A DNA stretch of 64,000 bases from DAOUAT01 sp964551735. GTDB lineage: Bacteria > Chloroflexota > Anaerolineae > CG2-30-64-16. Made by a program: the position numbers and the translations under genes. Within the stretch, counting starts at the first letter, position 1. Every line of letters begins with the position of its first letter. Of this stretch, positions 34,422 through 42,027 are shown piece by piece. The stretch is from contig CAZKEF010000026.1 of assembly GCA_964551735.1 (NCBI GenBank), forward strand, positions 19,855 through 83,854. Reading direction: 5' to 3'. Under the pieces are notes generated by a model. That model worked only from the letters and a program-made list of their open reading frames with translations, did not search any database and was not told where the DNA came from.

Positions 34422-34450
34422 ATCATATACCAAAACGTTTTGGTTGTCAA
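34422..34450 (-). promoter_or_regulatory. Regulator promoter with operator O2 filling the spacer
   Basis: On the minus strand: -35 TTGACA (34445-34450), 17-bp spacer, -10 TATGAT (34422-34427). The spacer contains the perfect operator CCAAAACGTTTTGG at 34430-34443, so repressor and RNA polymerase would compete directly. Confidence 0.85.
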
Positions 34451-34470
34451 GGGCTTTTCGGGAAGTCGAG

Positions 34471-34509
34471 CCGAAAACGTTGGACAGATCATGGCAAACG
34501 CGTTATGAT
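34471..34509 (+). promoter_or_regulatory. Divergent promoter with degenerate operator O3
   Basis: On the plus strand: -35 TTGGAC (34480-34485), 18-bp spacer, -10 TATGAT (34504-34509), pointing to the ADH pseudogene at 34547. CCGAAAACGTTGG (34471-34483) is a partial copy of the operator and overlaps the -35. Confidence 0.6.
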
Positions 34510-34546
34510 GCGCATCATTGCCGGTGCTGGCAAGGGGAGGAGCTAC

Positions 34547-35033
34547 ATGGGACAGGCTATCGTGCTCAATGCGCCTGGGGCCATCGGGTTTGAGGCGTAT
34601 ACGGATCGTGCGTTGGAGCCGCACGAGGTGCGCGTGCGCACCCTCTACTCCGGCATCAGCGCCGGCACCGAGCTGACCTCCTATCGCGGTGGCAATGTTT
34701 ATCTGCACAAGCGCAGGGACCAGGCGCTGCGCTTGTGCGCGCCCCGCGAGGAGCTAAGCGGGCAGCATCCGGTGCGCGATCTGGGCTGCGAGGAATCGGG
34801 CGAAGTTATCGAGGCAGGCAGTGCGGTGACCCGCATGCGGCGCGGCTGCCGAAGGCGGTCGAGTTGGGCGCCCTGCACGTGCCGCTAGATGCCGGCGCGG
34901 GTTGCACCTATGCGGTGCAATCGCGGCGGGCCGCGCGGCGCGCACGCCGATCCGCGAGGGCGCCCTGGCGCTGGCCGCCCGGCGCTCGGCCGAAACCGGG
35001 TCTGTTGTCGCTCTGACCGGTAAGCACGAATAG
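34547..35033 (+). pseudogene. Decayed zinc-type (MDR) alcohol dehydrogenase
   Basis: The ATG at 34547 has GGGAGGAG upstream and encodes a recognisable MDR N-terminus (GAIGFEAYTDRALEPHEVRV...TLYSGISAGTELTSYRGGNVY, ESGEVIEAGSAVTRM). After about 34840 homology jumps to another frame (AVELGALHVPLDAGAG, about 34858-34905), a piece normally more than 100 residues further on, and then to a third frame near the end. The catalytic and NAD-binding middle is missing. MDR enzymes are about 330-350 aa; only about 160 codons remain. It is divergent to the LacI regulator with its own promoter, and was probably once part of the same regulon. Confidence 0.75.
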
Positions 35034-35062
35034 TGAAGCGCCTAGATTTCGTCGCACTTGCT

Positions 35063-36049
35063 TCAACCACGATGGATCCAGCACGCCGCCTGCTGGTCGC
35101 CGACAGTGAAGGCGGGCGGCTGCGCTTCTTCGCAAATCCGGCCCACTTTGGCGAAGCAGCGCGGGTGAAAGCGGCAGCCCGAGGGCGGGTCAATCGGGCT
35201 GGGCACGCCGCCGGTCAGCAGGATGCGCTCCCGCCGCCGTGCGTGCTCCACCTGCGGGATGGCCGCCAGCAGCGCCTGGGTGTACGGGTGCAGCGGTGCT
35301 TCGTAGACCGCATCGGTCGGCCCGTGCTCAACGATTTGGCCCAGGTACATCACCGCCATCCGGTCGCTGATGTGACGCACCACGCTCAGGTCGTGGGAGA
35401 TGAACAGGTAGGTCAGGTGATACTCGTCCTGCAGCTCCTCCAGCAGGTTGAGCACCTGCGCCTGGATGCTGACGTCCAGGGACGAGACGGGCTCGTCGGC
35501 CACCACGAAGCTCGGCCCCATCGCGATGGCGCGCGCCACGCCGATGCGCTGCCGCTGACCGCCGCTGAACTGGTGCGGGTAGCTGTCAATGTGCCGCTCG
35601 CGCAGGCCGACGCGCGTCAGCAGCCGCAGCGCCTCGGCCTCGCGTTCGGCTGGATTGCGCACCCCGCGCTGGCGCAGCGGCACATCCAGGATCTCGCGCA
35701 CGGTCTTGCGCGGGTTGAGGGACGCGTAGGGGTTCTGGAAGATGATCTGGGCGGCGCGGTGAAAATCGGCCTTCTCCCGCACGGGGCGGCCTTCGTATAT
35801 CACGTCACCCGCGGTGGGTTCGTACAAGCGCACGAGCACCCGGCCCAGCGTCGTCTTGCCGCAGCCGGACTCGCCCACCAGACCCAAGGTCTCGCCGGGC
35901 CAGACGGCCAGGTCCACGCTGTCCACGGCATGCACCACGATCGGCCGCTGGTTGGCCAGGGTCCGCGCCAGGAGGCCGGGGTTCCGATGGAAGTGCTTGA
36001 TCACCCCACGCGTTTCGATCAGCGGCTGCGTTTCCTGCGTTTTGTTCAT
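35063..36049 (-). CDS. Oligopeptide/dipeptide ABC transporter ATPase, DppF/OppF type
   Basis: 328 aa. Walker A GESGCGKTTLG, signature FSGGQRQRIGVARA, Walker B FVVADEPVSSLDVSIQAQ and the oligopeptide-transporter C-terminal motif (CRFHPRCFAKVGRICEE with the iron-sulfur-like Cys pattern) are present. It is the second ATPase of the importer whose DppD-like partner is at 37058. The ATG overlaps the stop of the DUF2179 gene by four bases. Substrates of the family range from peptides to sugars and nickel; none can be assigned here. Confidence 0.9.
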   Translation of the reverse strand: MNKTQETQPLIETRGVIKHFHRNPGLLARTLANQRPIVVHAVDSVDLAVWPGETLGLVGESGCGKTTLGRVLVRLYEPTAGDVIYEGRPVREKADFHRAAQIIFQNPYASLNPRKTVREILDVPLRQRGVRNPAEREAEALRLLTRVGLRERHIDSYPHQFSGGQRQRIGVARAIAMGPSFVVADEPVSSLDVSIQAQVLNLLEELQDEYHLTYLFISHDLSVVRHISDRMAVMYLGQIVEHGPTDAVYEAPLHPYTQALLAAIPQVEHARRRERILLTGGVPSPIDPPSGCRFHPRCFAKVGRICEEAQPPAFTVGDQQAACWIHRG

Positions 36050-36570
36050 CGTCCCTTGCCTAACCGATATCCGCGGTAGACCCGCCGGGTCTCCTCCACG
36101 GTCACGAATGCCTTGCTGTCCACGTGGTCAATGGTTTGCAGGACCTTGGGCAGGTCGTGGCGCTGCACGACGACTTCCAGCACCTCCACCTCGCCGCGCA
36201 GGCCGTGCCCGGTCATCTCTGTGACGCCGAAGCCCAGCGCACGCAGCGCCTCGGCCAGCCTGTTCCGGATGTCGCTGGAAATGATGCGCACCACCGTGAA
36301 TCCTAACGCCAGCCGTTCCTCGATGGTCATGCCCACCACTGTGCCAGCCGCGAACCCGCCCGAGTAGCCCAGCACGCTCCAGATGTTGGTGGCGTTGCGA
36401 ATCACGTGGCTGATGGCCACCACGAAGATGGTGACCTCGATGAAGCCGATGAGCGCGGCCAGCGGCTTGCGCCCGCGCACCGTCATCAGGATGCGCAGCG
36501 TGCCCAACGTGACATCGGTGAGCCGCAGGCAGAAGATCAGCAGCCCACCTAAGACTGCTTCCATACCCAA
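36046..36570 (-). CDS. UPF0316/DUF2179-type membrane protein
   Basis: 174 aa. Three N-terminal hydrophobic segments (LGGLLIFCLRLTDVTLGTLRIL...AALIGFIEVTIFVVAISHVI...GGFAAGTVVGMTIEERLALG) are followed by a small soluble domain (VEVLEVVVQRHDLPKVLQTIDHVDSKAFVTVEE), the UPF0316/DUF2179 layout. The function of the family is not established. It is inserted between the two ATPase genes of a Dpp-type importer, overlapping dppF by ATGA, which suggests co-expression. Confidence 0.8.
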   Translation of the reverse strand: MGMEAVLGGLLIFCLRLTDVTLGTLRILMTVRGRKPLAALIGFIEVTIFVVAISHVIRNATNIWSVLGYSGGFAAGTVVGMTIEERLALGFTVVRIISSDIRNRLAEALRALGFGVTEMTGHGLRGEVEVLEVVVQRHDLPKVLQTIDHVDSKAFVTVEETRRVYRGYRLGKGR

Positions 36571-36590
36571 GTTTCTCCTTTGTCAGGTGA

Positions 36591-37040
36591 TTATCTCTCT
36601 GCGCGCGATCGCACCATGAGCAGCGGCCGGGCGGAGTGCTGCAACAGGGTCGAGGCAACGCTGCCGTAGAAGAGCTGCGCCAGCCCGCCCCTTCCGTGGC
36701 TGGCGATCGCGATCAGGTCGGCCCCCACCTGCTCGGCGGCCGCGATGATCTGCTCGACCACCGGGCCGTAGGGCGCCAGTGACCGTACGCGCAGGCCCTG
36801 CCGGCCGAGTTGCTCTGTAATCTGAGCAAGATACGTTTCGGCGATGTTAGTGAGCTCAGTGATGTGGGCAACAGGCATGGCCGGCACGGGTACACCGGGC
36901 GAGGTGACCTGCGGCAGCGGTTCGATCACCTGCACCAGCACGACCTCGGCGGAGAAGGCCCGGGCCAATGCGGTGACATGGGGCAGGATCGCTTCGGCCC
37001 GCGGCGAACCGTCTAAAGGAACCAATATGATGTGGTACAT
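36591..37040 (-). CDS. Universal stress protein (UspA family)
   Basis: 149 aa single USP domain: MYHIILVPLDGSPRAEAILPHV at the start, and the ATP-binding loop IASHGRGGLAQLFYGSVASTLL (G-x2-G-x9-G-S/T pattern) at the end, so it probably binds ATP. It lies between the DUF2179 gene and the DppD-type ATPase gene, all on the minus strand with gaps under 25 bp, and so is part of the importer operon. It is one of several USP domains in the window. Confidence 0.92.
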   Translation of the reverse strand: MYHIILVPLDGSPRAEAILPHVTALARAFSAEVVLVQVIEPLPQVTSPGVPVPAMPVAHITELTNIAETYLAQITEQLGRQGLRVRSLAPYGPVVEQIIAAAEQVGADLIAIASHGRGGLAQLFYGSVASTLLQHSARPLLMVRSRAER

Positions 37041-37057
37041 TGCAACCTCCCTCGGGA

Positions 37058-38098
37058 TCAGGCGTTCAGGCCCAGGCGGGTCATATCGATGGGCCGGCGC
37101 TCATAGCCGCTGGGCTTGATGCAGCGCACGTAGTGGCCCTGGCCGACCGTGCTCATGCGGATCGGCTCTCTTTCGCACTCGGGCCGGGCGTGCACGCAGC
37201 GCGGTTGAAATGCGCACCCGGCGGGCAGGCTCACCAGGTCCGGCACTTCGCCGGGGATAGGTACGATGGCCTTGCGCTCAGAAAGCCCCGGACGACAGGC
37301 CAGCAGCCCTTGGGTGTACGGGTGTTGTGGGTCACCGATCACTTGGTCGGTGCTGCCGCGTTCCACCACCTGGCCGGCGTACATCACCGCGATGGTGTTG
37401 CAGAATTCGGCAGCCACGCCCAGGTCATGCGTCACCATGATAACGGCCGTGCCGTGGTCGCGGTTGATGCGCCGCATCAGGTCCAGGATTTGGGCCTGGA
37501 TGGTTACATCCAGTGCTGTCGTCGGCTCGTCGGCCAGCAGCAATTGCGGTTCACATGCGAGCGCGATAGCGATGAGCGCCCGCTGCTGCATGCCGCCGCT
37601 GAACTGGTGGGGATAGGCCGCGTAGCGATCCAGGGGCGACGGGATGCCGACCTCCTCCATCACCTGGAGGACGCGCTGCTTCTCGGCCCCCGTGCGCCCC
37701 CAGCCGAAGGGACCGCCGTTGCCCGGCACCAGTCCGTGCAGCCGCAACGCCTCCCGGACTTGTTCGCCCACCGGGAACGCCGGGTTCAGGGTGCTCAGTG
37801 GATCCTGGAAGATCATGGCGATCTGCCGGCCGCGCACCGCGCGCAGCGCGGCGGGCGAGAGGCCCAACAGGCTGCGCCCCTGAAACAGGATGTCGCCCCC
37901 GGCGATGCGGCCGGGGCGCGCCACCAGGCGCAGGATGGACATCAAGGTTACGCTCTTGCCGCAGCCCGATTCCCCCACAACGCCCACGATCTCGCCCCGG
38001 CGCACCGTGAGGTTGACGCCGTTCACCGCGGTGACCAGCCCGCGGCGGGTGGGGAAGGTGGTTTTCAGTTCACGCAGTTGCAGCAGCAGTTCCGCCAT
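37058..38098 (-). CDS. Oligopeptide/dipeptide ABC transporter ATPase, DppD/OppD type
   Basis: 346 aa from the ATG at 38098 (AAGGAAC upstream; a TTG seven codons earlier is less likely). Walker A GESGCGKSVTLMS, signature FSGGMQQRALIAIAL, Walker B LLLADEPTTALDVTIQAQ, and the C-terminal CAFQPRCVHARPECERE motif of this family. It works with the ATPase at 35063 and the permeases at 38186 and 39182. Confidence 0.9.
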   Translation of the reverse strand: MAELLLQLRELKTTFPTRRGLVTAVNGVNLTVRRGEIVGVVGESGCGKSVTLMSILRLVARPGRIAGGDILFQGRSLLGLSPAALRAVRGRQIAMIFQDPLSTLNPAFPVGEQVREALRLHGLVPGNGGPFGWGRTGAEKQRVLQVMEEVGIPSPLDRYAAYPHQFSGGMQQRALIAIALACEPQLLLADEPTTALDVTIQAQILDLMRRINRDHGTAVIMVTHDLGVAAEFCNTIAVMYAGQVVERGSTDQVIGDPQHPYTQGLLACRPGLSERKAIVPIPGEVPDLVSLPAGCAFQPRCVHARPECEREPIRMSTVGQGHYVRCIKPSGYERRPIDMTRLGLNA

Positions 38099-38129
38099 TT
38101 CGGTTCCTTCATGCCTCAACGCGGGCGAG

Positions 38130-38155
38130 ATTCTTCGCGCTGCGGCGCTCAGAAT
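38130..38155. repeat. REP-like hairpin, ATTCTGAGCG family (copy 2)
   Basis: On the minus strand ATTCTGAGCGC is followed by a right arm ending GCGAAGAAT, a near-palindrome in the 87-bp gap between the permease and DppD-type genes. It is related to the elements at 14135 and 39145. Confidence 0.55.
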
Positions 38156-38185
38156 AACACTTGTTGCGCTCAGAGCGGTGAGTGG

Positions 38186-39148
38186 TCATTCGATCCTCAG
38201 CCGCGGATCGAGGATATCCCTTAACCCCTCGCCGAAGATGTTGATCGCCAGCACCAGGATCAGGATGGCGATGCCGGGGAAAGTGCTCACCCACCAGGCG
38301 GTCAGCAGGTAATCGCGGCCCGCAGACACCATCGAGCCCCAGGCTGGGGTGGGCGGTTGGATGCCCAGGCCGAGGAAGCTCAGACTGGCCTCGGTGACGA
38401 TGAAGAAGCCCATGCGCAGCGTGGCCAGCACAAAGACCGATTGGATGATGTTGGGCAGGATCTCTGCGACGATGATCGCCGCATTTCGCCGGCCGCTGAC
38501 GCGCGCGGCCTCAACATACTCCTTGTTTTTCTCCGCCAGCATCTCGCCGCGCACCAGCCGGAAGAATTCCACCCACCCTTTGAACGTCAGCGCCAGGATT
38601 AAGTTGGTGAACCCCGGCCCCAGGAACGCCATCACACCGATGGCGAAGATCAGGAACGGGAAGGCCAGCAGCAGGTCGGCAAACCGGGACAGGATTTGAT
38701 CCAGCCGTCCCCCGAAGTAGCCCGCGAGCGCGCCCAGCGCCACGCCCACCAGCACGGAGATCCCCACGGTCCACAAGCCGACGGCCAGCGACACGCGCGC
38801 GCCGTAGATGATGCGCGTCAGCAGATCGCGGCCCTGTTCGTCTGCGCCCAGGGGAAAGTCCGCGCTGCCTTTCGCTTCCCATGCAGGTGGGGTGAAGCGG
38901 GCGCGCAGGTTCCCGCGTGCCGGGTCGTGCGTGGTGATCTGCGGGGCGAAGACCGCGGCCAGCAGATAGGCGACGATAATCAGCCCGGCGATCAGCGGCA
39001 GCGGGTGATGCCACAGGTCGCGCAGGAAGCCCAGCAGGCCGCGGCCCCACACGCGCAGCCGGATGGTCCAGAAGTGCCACGCCCCGGCGTTCAGGCTCCT
39101 TGTTCCGATTGTTTCCACGCTCGACTCCCAAAGTGACTCCGAAAGCAT
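38186..39148 (-). CDS. Dipeptide/oligopeptide ABC permease, DppC type
   Basis: 320 aa. N-terminal OppC_N segment (TM1 LPLIAGLIIVAYLLAAVFAP, then FPLGADEQGRDLLTRIIYGARVSL, the family signature) and five further hydrophobic segments. The EAA loop YVEAARVSGRRNAAIIVAEILPN is clear. The annotated ATG at 39148 lies inside a REP-like element and has only a weak ribosome site, so the true start could be slightly further inside. Confidence 0.88.
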   Translation of the reverse strand: MLSESLWESSVETIGTRSLNAGAWHFWTIRLRVWGRGLLGFLRDLWHHPLPLIAGLIIVAYLLAAVFAPQITTHDPARGNLRARFTPPAWEAKGSADFPLGADEQGRDLLTRIIYGARVSLAVGLWTVGISVLVGVALGALAGYFGGRLDQILSRFADLLLAFPFLIFAIGVMAFLGPGFTNLILALTFKGWVEFFRLVRGEMLAEKNKEYVEAARVSGRRNAAIIVAEILPNIIQSVFVLATLRMGFFIVTEASLSFLGLGIQPPTPAWGSMVSAGRDYLLTAWWVSTFPGIAILILVLAINIFGEGLRDILDPRLRIE

Positions 39149-39172
39149 CCTGAGCGGAATGGAGCGCTATAA
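39145..39172. repeat. REP-like element, ATCCTGAGCG family (copy 3), overlapping a start codon
   Basis: GCATCCTGAGCGGAATGGAG resembles the left arm of the copies at 14135 and 38130. Its first bases contain the start codon (CAT on the plus strand) of the DppC-type gene. Confidence 0.4.
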
Positions 39173-39181
39173 GAGACTCAG

Positions 39182-40192
39182 CTAAAGGCTGATCTTCGGA
39201 TTCAGATACGTGTACAGCACGTCCACGATCAGGTTTGCGACCACGAAGGTCAGGGCATAGATCATCACTGCGCCCTGGATCAGCGGGAAGTCCCGCGCAA
39301 AGATGGCGCTGACCACCAGGCGGCCCAGTCCCGGCCAACTGAACACCGTCTCGACGATCATGTTGCCGCCCAGTAGGACGCCGACCTGCAAGCCCACTAC
39401 GGTGACGGTGGGGATCAGGGCGTTGCGCAGCGCGTGCACCAGCAGCACCCGGCGCTCCGGCGCGCCTTTGGCGCGCGCGAGGGTGACATAATCCGCGCGC
39501 AGCGTCTCGATCAGTGAGGAGCGCAGGACGCGCGCGATGATGGCGGCTACGCCGGCCCCGAGCGTGATGGACGGCAGGATCAGGTGCTTAACGCTGCTGA
39601 TCAACGCCGCGCGGTTGCCCGTCAGCAGGCTGTCCAGCACGTAGAACCCCGTACGCTCCTCAAGCCCGGTGCCGTGGGCGATGCGACCGGAGACCGGCAG
39701 CCAGCCCAGCCGCACCGCGAACACCAGGATCAGCAGGATGCCGAGCCAGAACACAGGCATGGAGATGCCTACGAACGCGCCGGCCATGCTCAGCCGGTCC
39801 ACCGCCGAATTTTGGCGCACGGCGGAGACGATGCCGATGGGGAACGCGATCAGCAGCGCCAGCAGCAGCGCGCCCAGCGCCATCTCGATGGTCGCCGGTA
39901 GCCGTTCGCCGATCAGCTCGGTTACAGGCCGCTTCTGGACGTAGGAGTAGCCCAGGTCACCGCGGACCAGGTCTGCCAGGAAGTAACCGAGCTGGATGTG
40001 GAGCGGCTCGTCCAGGTGAAACTCGCTGCGGAGCTGCGCCATCTCCCCTTCGGAGACCGCGCCGCCCTGGCCCATCATGATATCCACCGGATCGCCGGGG
40101 GTCAGCCGCATGAAGAGAAACACCAGGACGGCCACCCCCAGCATAATGGGAATCGCAGCTAAAAGGCGTTCCAGGATTTTGGTTGCGCGCAT
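39182..40192 (-). CDS. Dipeptide/oligopeptide ABC permease, DppB type
   Basis: 336 aa, six hydrophobic segments. N-terminal IMLGVAVLVFLFMRLTPGDPVD and the loop DYVTLARAKGAPERRVLLVHALRNALIP (EAA-like) are typical of DppB/OppB. It forms the membrane channel with the DppC-type protein. The gene follows the binding protein across a 126-bp repeat-filled gap. Confidence 0.9.
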   Translation of the reverse strand: MRATKILERLLAAIPIMLGVAVLVFLFMRLTPGDPVDIMMGQGGAVSEGEMAQLRSEFHLDEPLHIQLGYFLADLVRGDLGYSYVQKRPVTELIGERLPATIEMALGALLLALLIAFPIGIVSAVRQNSAVDRLSMAGAFVGISMPVFWLGILLILVFAVRLGWLPVSGRIAHGTGLEERTGFYVLDSLLTGNRAALISSVKHLILPSITLGAGVAAIIARVLRSSLIETLRADYVTLARAKGAPERRVLLVHALRNALIPTVTVVGLQVGVLLGGNMIVETVFSWPGLGRLVVSAIFARDFPLIQGAVMIYALTFVVANLIVDVLYTYLNPKISL

Positions 40193-40200
40193 GGAGGCTC

Positions 40201-40318
40201 CATGTACTGCTGCTTACTGCTTACTGCATACTGCGTACTATGTACTACGTATTCTGTTAGCGCGCTATGCCGCCCAGTACGCAATACACAGTACGCAATA
40301 CGCAACACGCAACACGCT
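40201..40318. repeat. Short-period degenerate repeats in an operon gap
   Basis: About 118 bp of imperfect 7-8 base units: the left half is ACTGCTT/ACTGCAT/ACTGCGT-like, the right half AGTACGCAAT/ACGCAACACGCAAC-like. The halves are roughly inverted relative to each other (TGCGTACT against AGTACGCA). No ORF or clear promoter is present. Similar short-period tracts recur at 57246, 58206, 59261 and 63709. Confidence 0.7.
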
Positions 40319-41995
40319 CTACTTCACACACACATCATGCAGGTTCACGCGACCATCGGCCGCGGGCGTCCAGCCCGTCACGCGGTCACGAGCGGCCTCG
40401 ATCACTTCGGGCAGCAGCAGGAAGATGGCGGGCGCTTCCTTGTAGAGGATCTGCTGCGCCTCGTAGTAGACCTGCTGACGCGCGTCTATGTCGGCGGTGG
40501 TCTCGCCAGCGACGATCAGCTCGTTCACGCGCGGGTTGTCATAGGTGGAGAAGTTGCCGCGGCCGTAGGTCTGTCCCTCTACGTAGCCGTGCCACTTCGC
40601 CTCCATGTGGCCCACAGGATCGAACGCCGAGTCGCCCCAGTCGCCCACATACGCCTGTCGCTCGCCGGCCAGCAGCTTCGGCCGGATCACGCTGTACTCC
40701 CAGATGCGTACGCTGGCCTCAATGCCGATGTCGCGTAGCTGCGTCGCCAGTGCCTCGGCAACCTGGCGGGTGACTTCTTGCGTGTCAATGACGAAGGCGA
40801 ACGGTTGCCCGTCCTTGTCCAGCGTGCCGTTGCCGTCGCTGTCGCTCCAGCCGGCCTCTCCCAACAGGGCCAGCGCCTTTTCCGTGTCAAAAGCATACGG
40901 TACAAGGCTGGGGTCGGCGTAGTTGTTGTACGGTGACAGCACACCGGGCAGCACGACCGCTCGGCCGCCGTACAGGGCTTCCACCAGCAGGTCTTTGTCC
41001 ACCGCGTGATTCAGCGCTTGCCGCACCCGCACATCATCGAAGGGCGCCAGGTTTACGTTCAGTTCCATCCACATCGGCCGCGTACCGGGCCCGGTCAGCA
41101 GTTGGATGCCAGGCGTCTGGGCCAGGGTGTCGGCCAATTCCGCCGGCACCTCCTGGATGATGTCCACCTCGCCCGCCAGCAGCGCGGCGACCCGGGTGGA
41201 CGCCTCCGGGATCACGCGGAACACGACCTCGGCCGCGCAGGCCGGGCCGACCGGCGCCAGGTCGGGCGCGCCGCCGTAGTAGTCATCGAAGCGCGCCATC
41301 ACGAATTCGTCCATGCCCCGGGCGGAGACGAACTTGAACGGGCCGGCTCCGATGGGGGCTTTTAGGAAGCCTTCGGTGCCGACCTGCTCCAGGTAGGCCT
41401 TGGGCAGAATCTGCTGGTGCACCAGCATCTGGAGCGCAGGCGGCCAGGCGCCGCTGAAGCGCATGATGACGGTGGCGTCATCCTGCTTTTCCACGGCCAG
41501 CAACGGCGCGATCAGGCCCTTACGGGGCGAGGTGTGGGGTTCAGGAAACTCGATCGCGTTCTCTTTGATCACGCGCTCGAAAGTAAACACGACGTCGTCG
41601 GCGGTCAGCGGGCTGCCATCGTGGAATTTGACCCCCTCGCGCAGCTTGACCTCCAACGTCTGATCGTCCAGCCAGGTGGCGGCAGTGGCGATTTCCATAT
41701 GCACGCCGCTCGCCGTGTCGCGCGTCACCAGGCCGTCGAACATGTTGCGGATCACGGTCTCCGATTCGCGGCTGCGATGGTCGGCGGGGTCAATGGATGT
41801 TGGGGCCCGCGCCAACGCCACGGTGATCACCTGCCGCGTGGGCGGCGGCGTTGCGGTGACGATTCTTTCAACGACCACAGGCTCTTGGGCCGGCGCCGAG
41901 GCCGGCTGGGAGGCCGGGCTGGCGCAGGCCACCAGGGCGGTAGCCAACAGCACCAGCACGAGCAGGGTGCGCGGAAGGATGGATGGATAGTGCAT
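40319..41995 (-). CDS. ABC transporter substrate-binding lipoprotein, family 5 (DppA/OppA type)
   Basis: 558 aa. Lipoprotein signal with lipobox ALVACAS (Cys24) followed by a Pro/Ala spacer. SBP_bac_5 features: LAEGVKFHDG-like LREGVKFHDGSPLTADDVVFTFERV, then APIGAGPFKFVSARG and VRQALNHAVDKDLLVEALYGG. It captures substrate outside the membrane for the DppBCDF-type proteins encoded downstream. AAAGGAG precedes the ATG. The substrate is not predictable from sequence. Confidence 0.92.
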   Translation of the reverse strand: MHYPSILPRTLLVLVLLATALVACASPASQPASAPAQEPVVVERIVTATPPPTRQVITVALARAPTSIDPADHRSRESETVIRNMFDGLVTRDTASGVHMEIATAATWLDDQTLEVKLREGVKFHDGSPLTADDVVFTFERVIKENAIEFPEPHTSPRKGLIAPLLAVEKQDDATVIMRFSGAWPPALQMLVHQQILPKAYLEQVGTEGFLKAPIGAGPFKFVSARGMDEFVMARFDDYYGGAPDLAPVGPACAAEVVFRVIPEASTRVAALLAGEVDIIQEVPAELADTLAQTPGIQLLTGPGTRPMWMELNVNLAPFDDVRVRQALNHAVDKDLLVEALYGGRAVVLPGVLSPYNNYADPSLVPYAFDTEKALALLGEAGWSDSDGNGTLDKDGQPFAFVIDTQEVTRQVAEALATQLRDIGIEASVRIWEYSVIRPKLLAGERQAYVGDWGDSAFDPVGHMEAKWHGYVEGQTYGRGNFSTYDNPRVNELIVAGETTADIDARQQVYYEAQQILYKEAPAIFLLLPEVIEAARDRVTGWTPAADGRVNLHDVCVK

Positions 41996-42027
41996 GGGTT
42001 TGAGTCTCCTTTCGTGATATATCGAAT

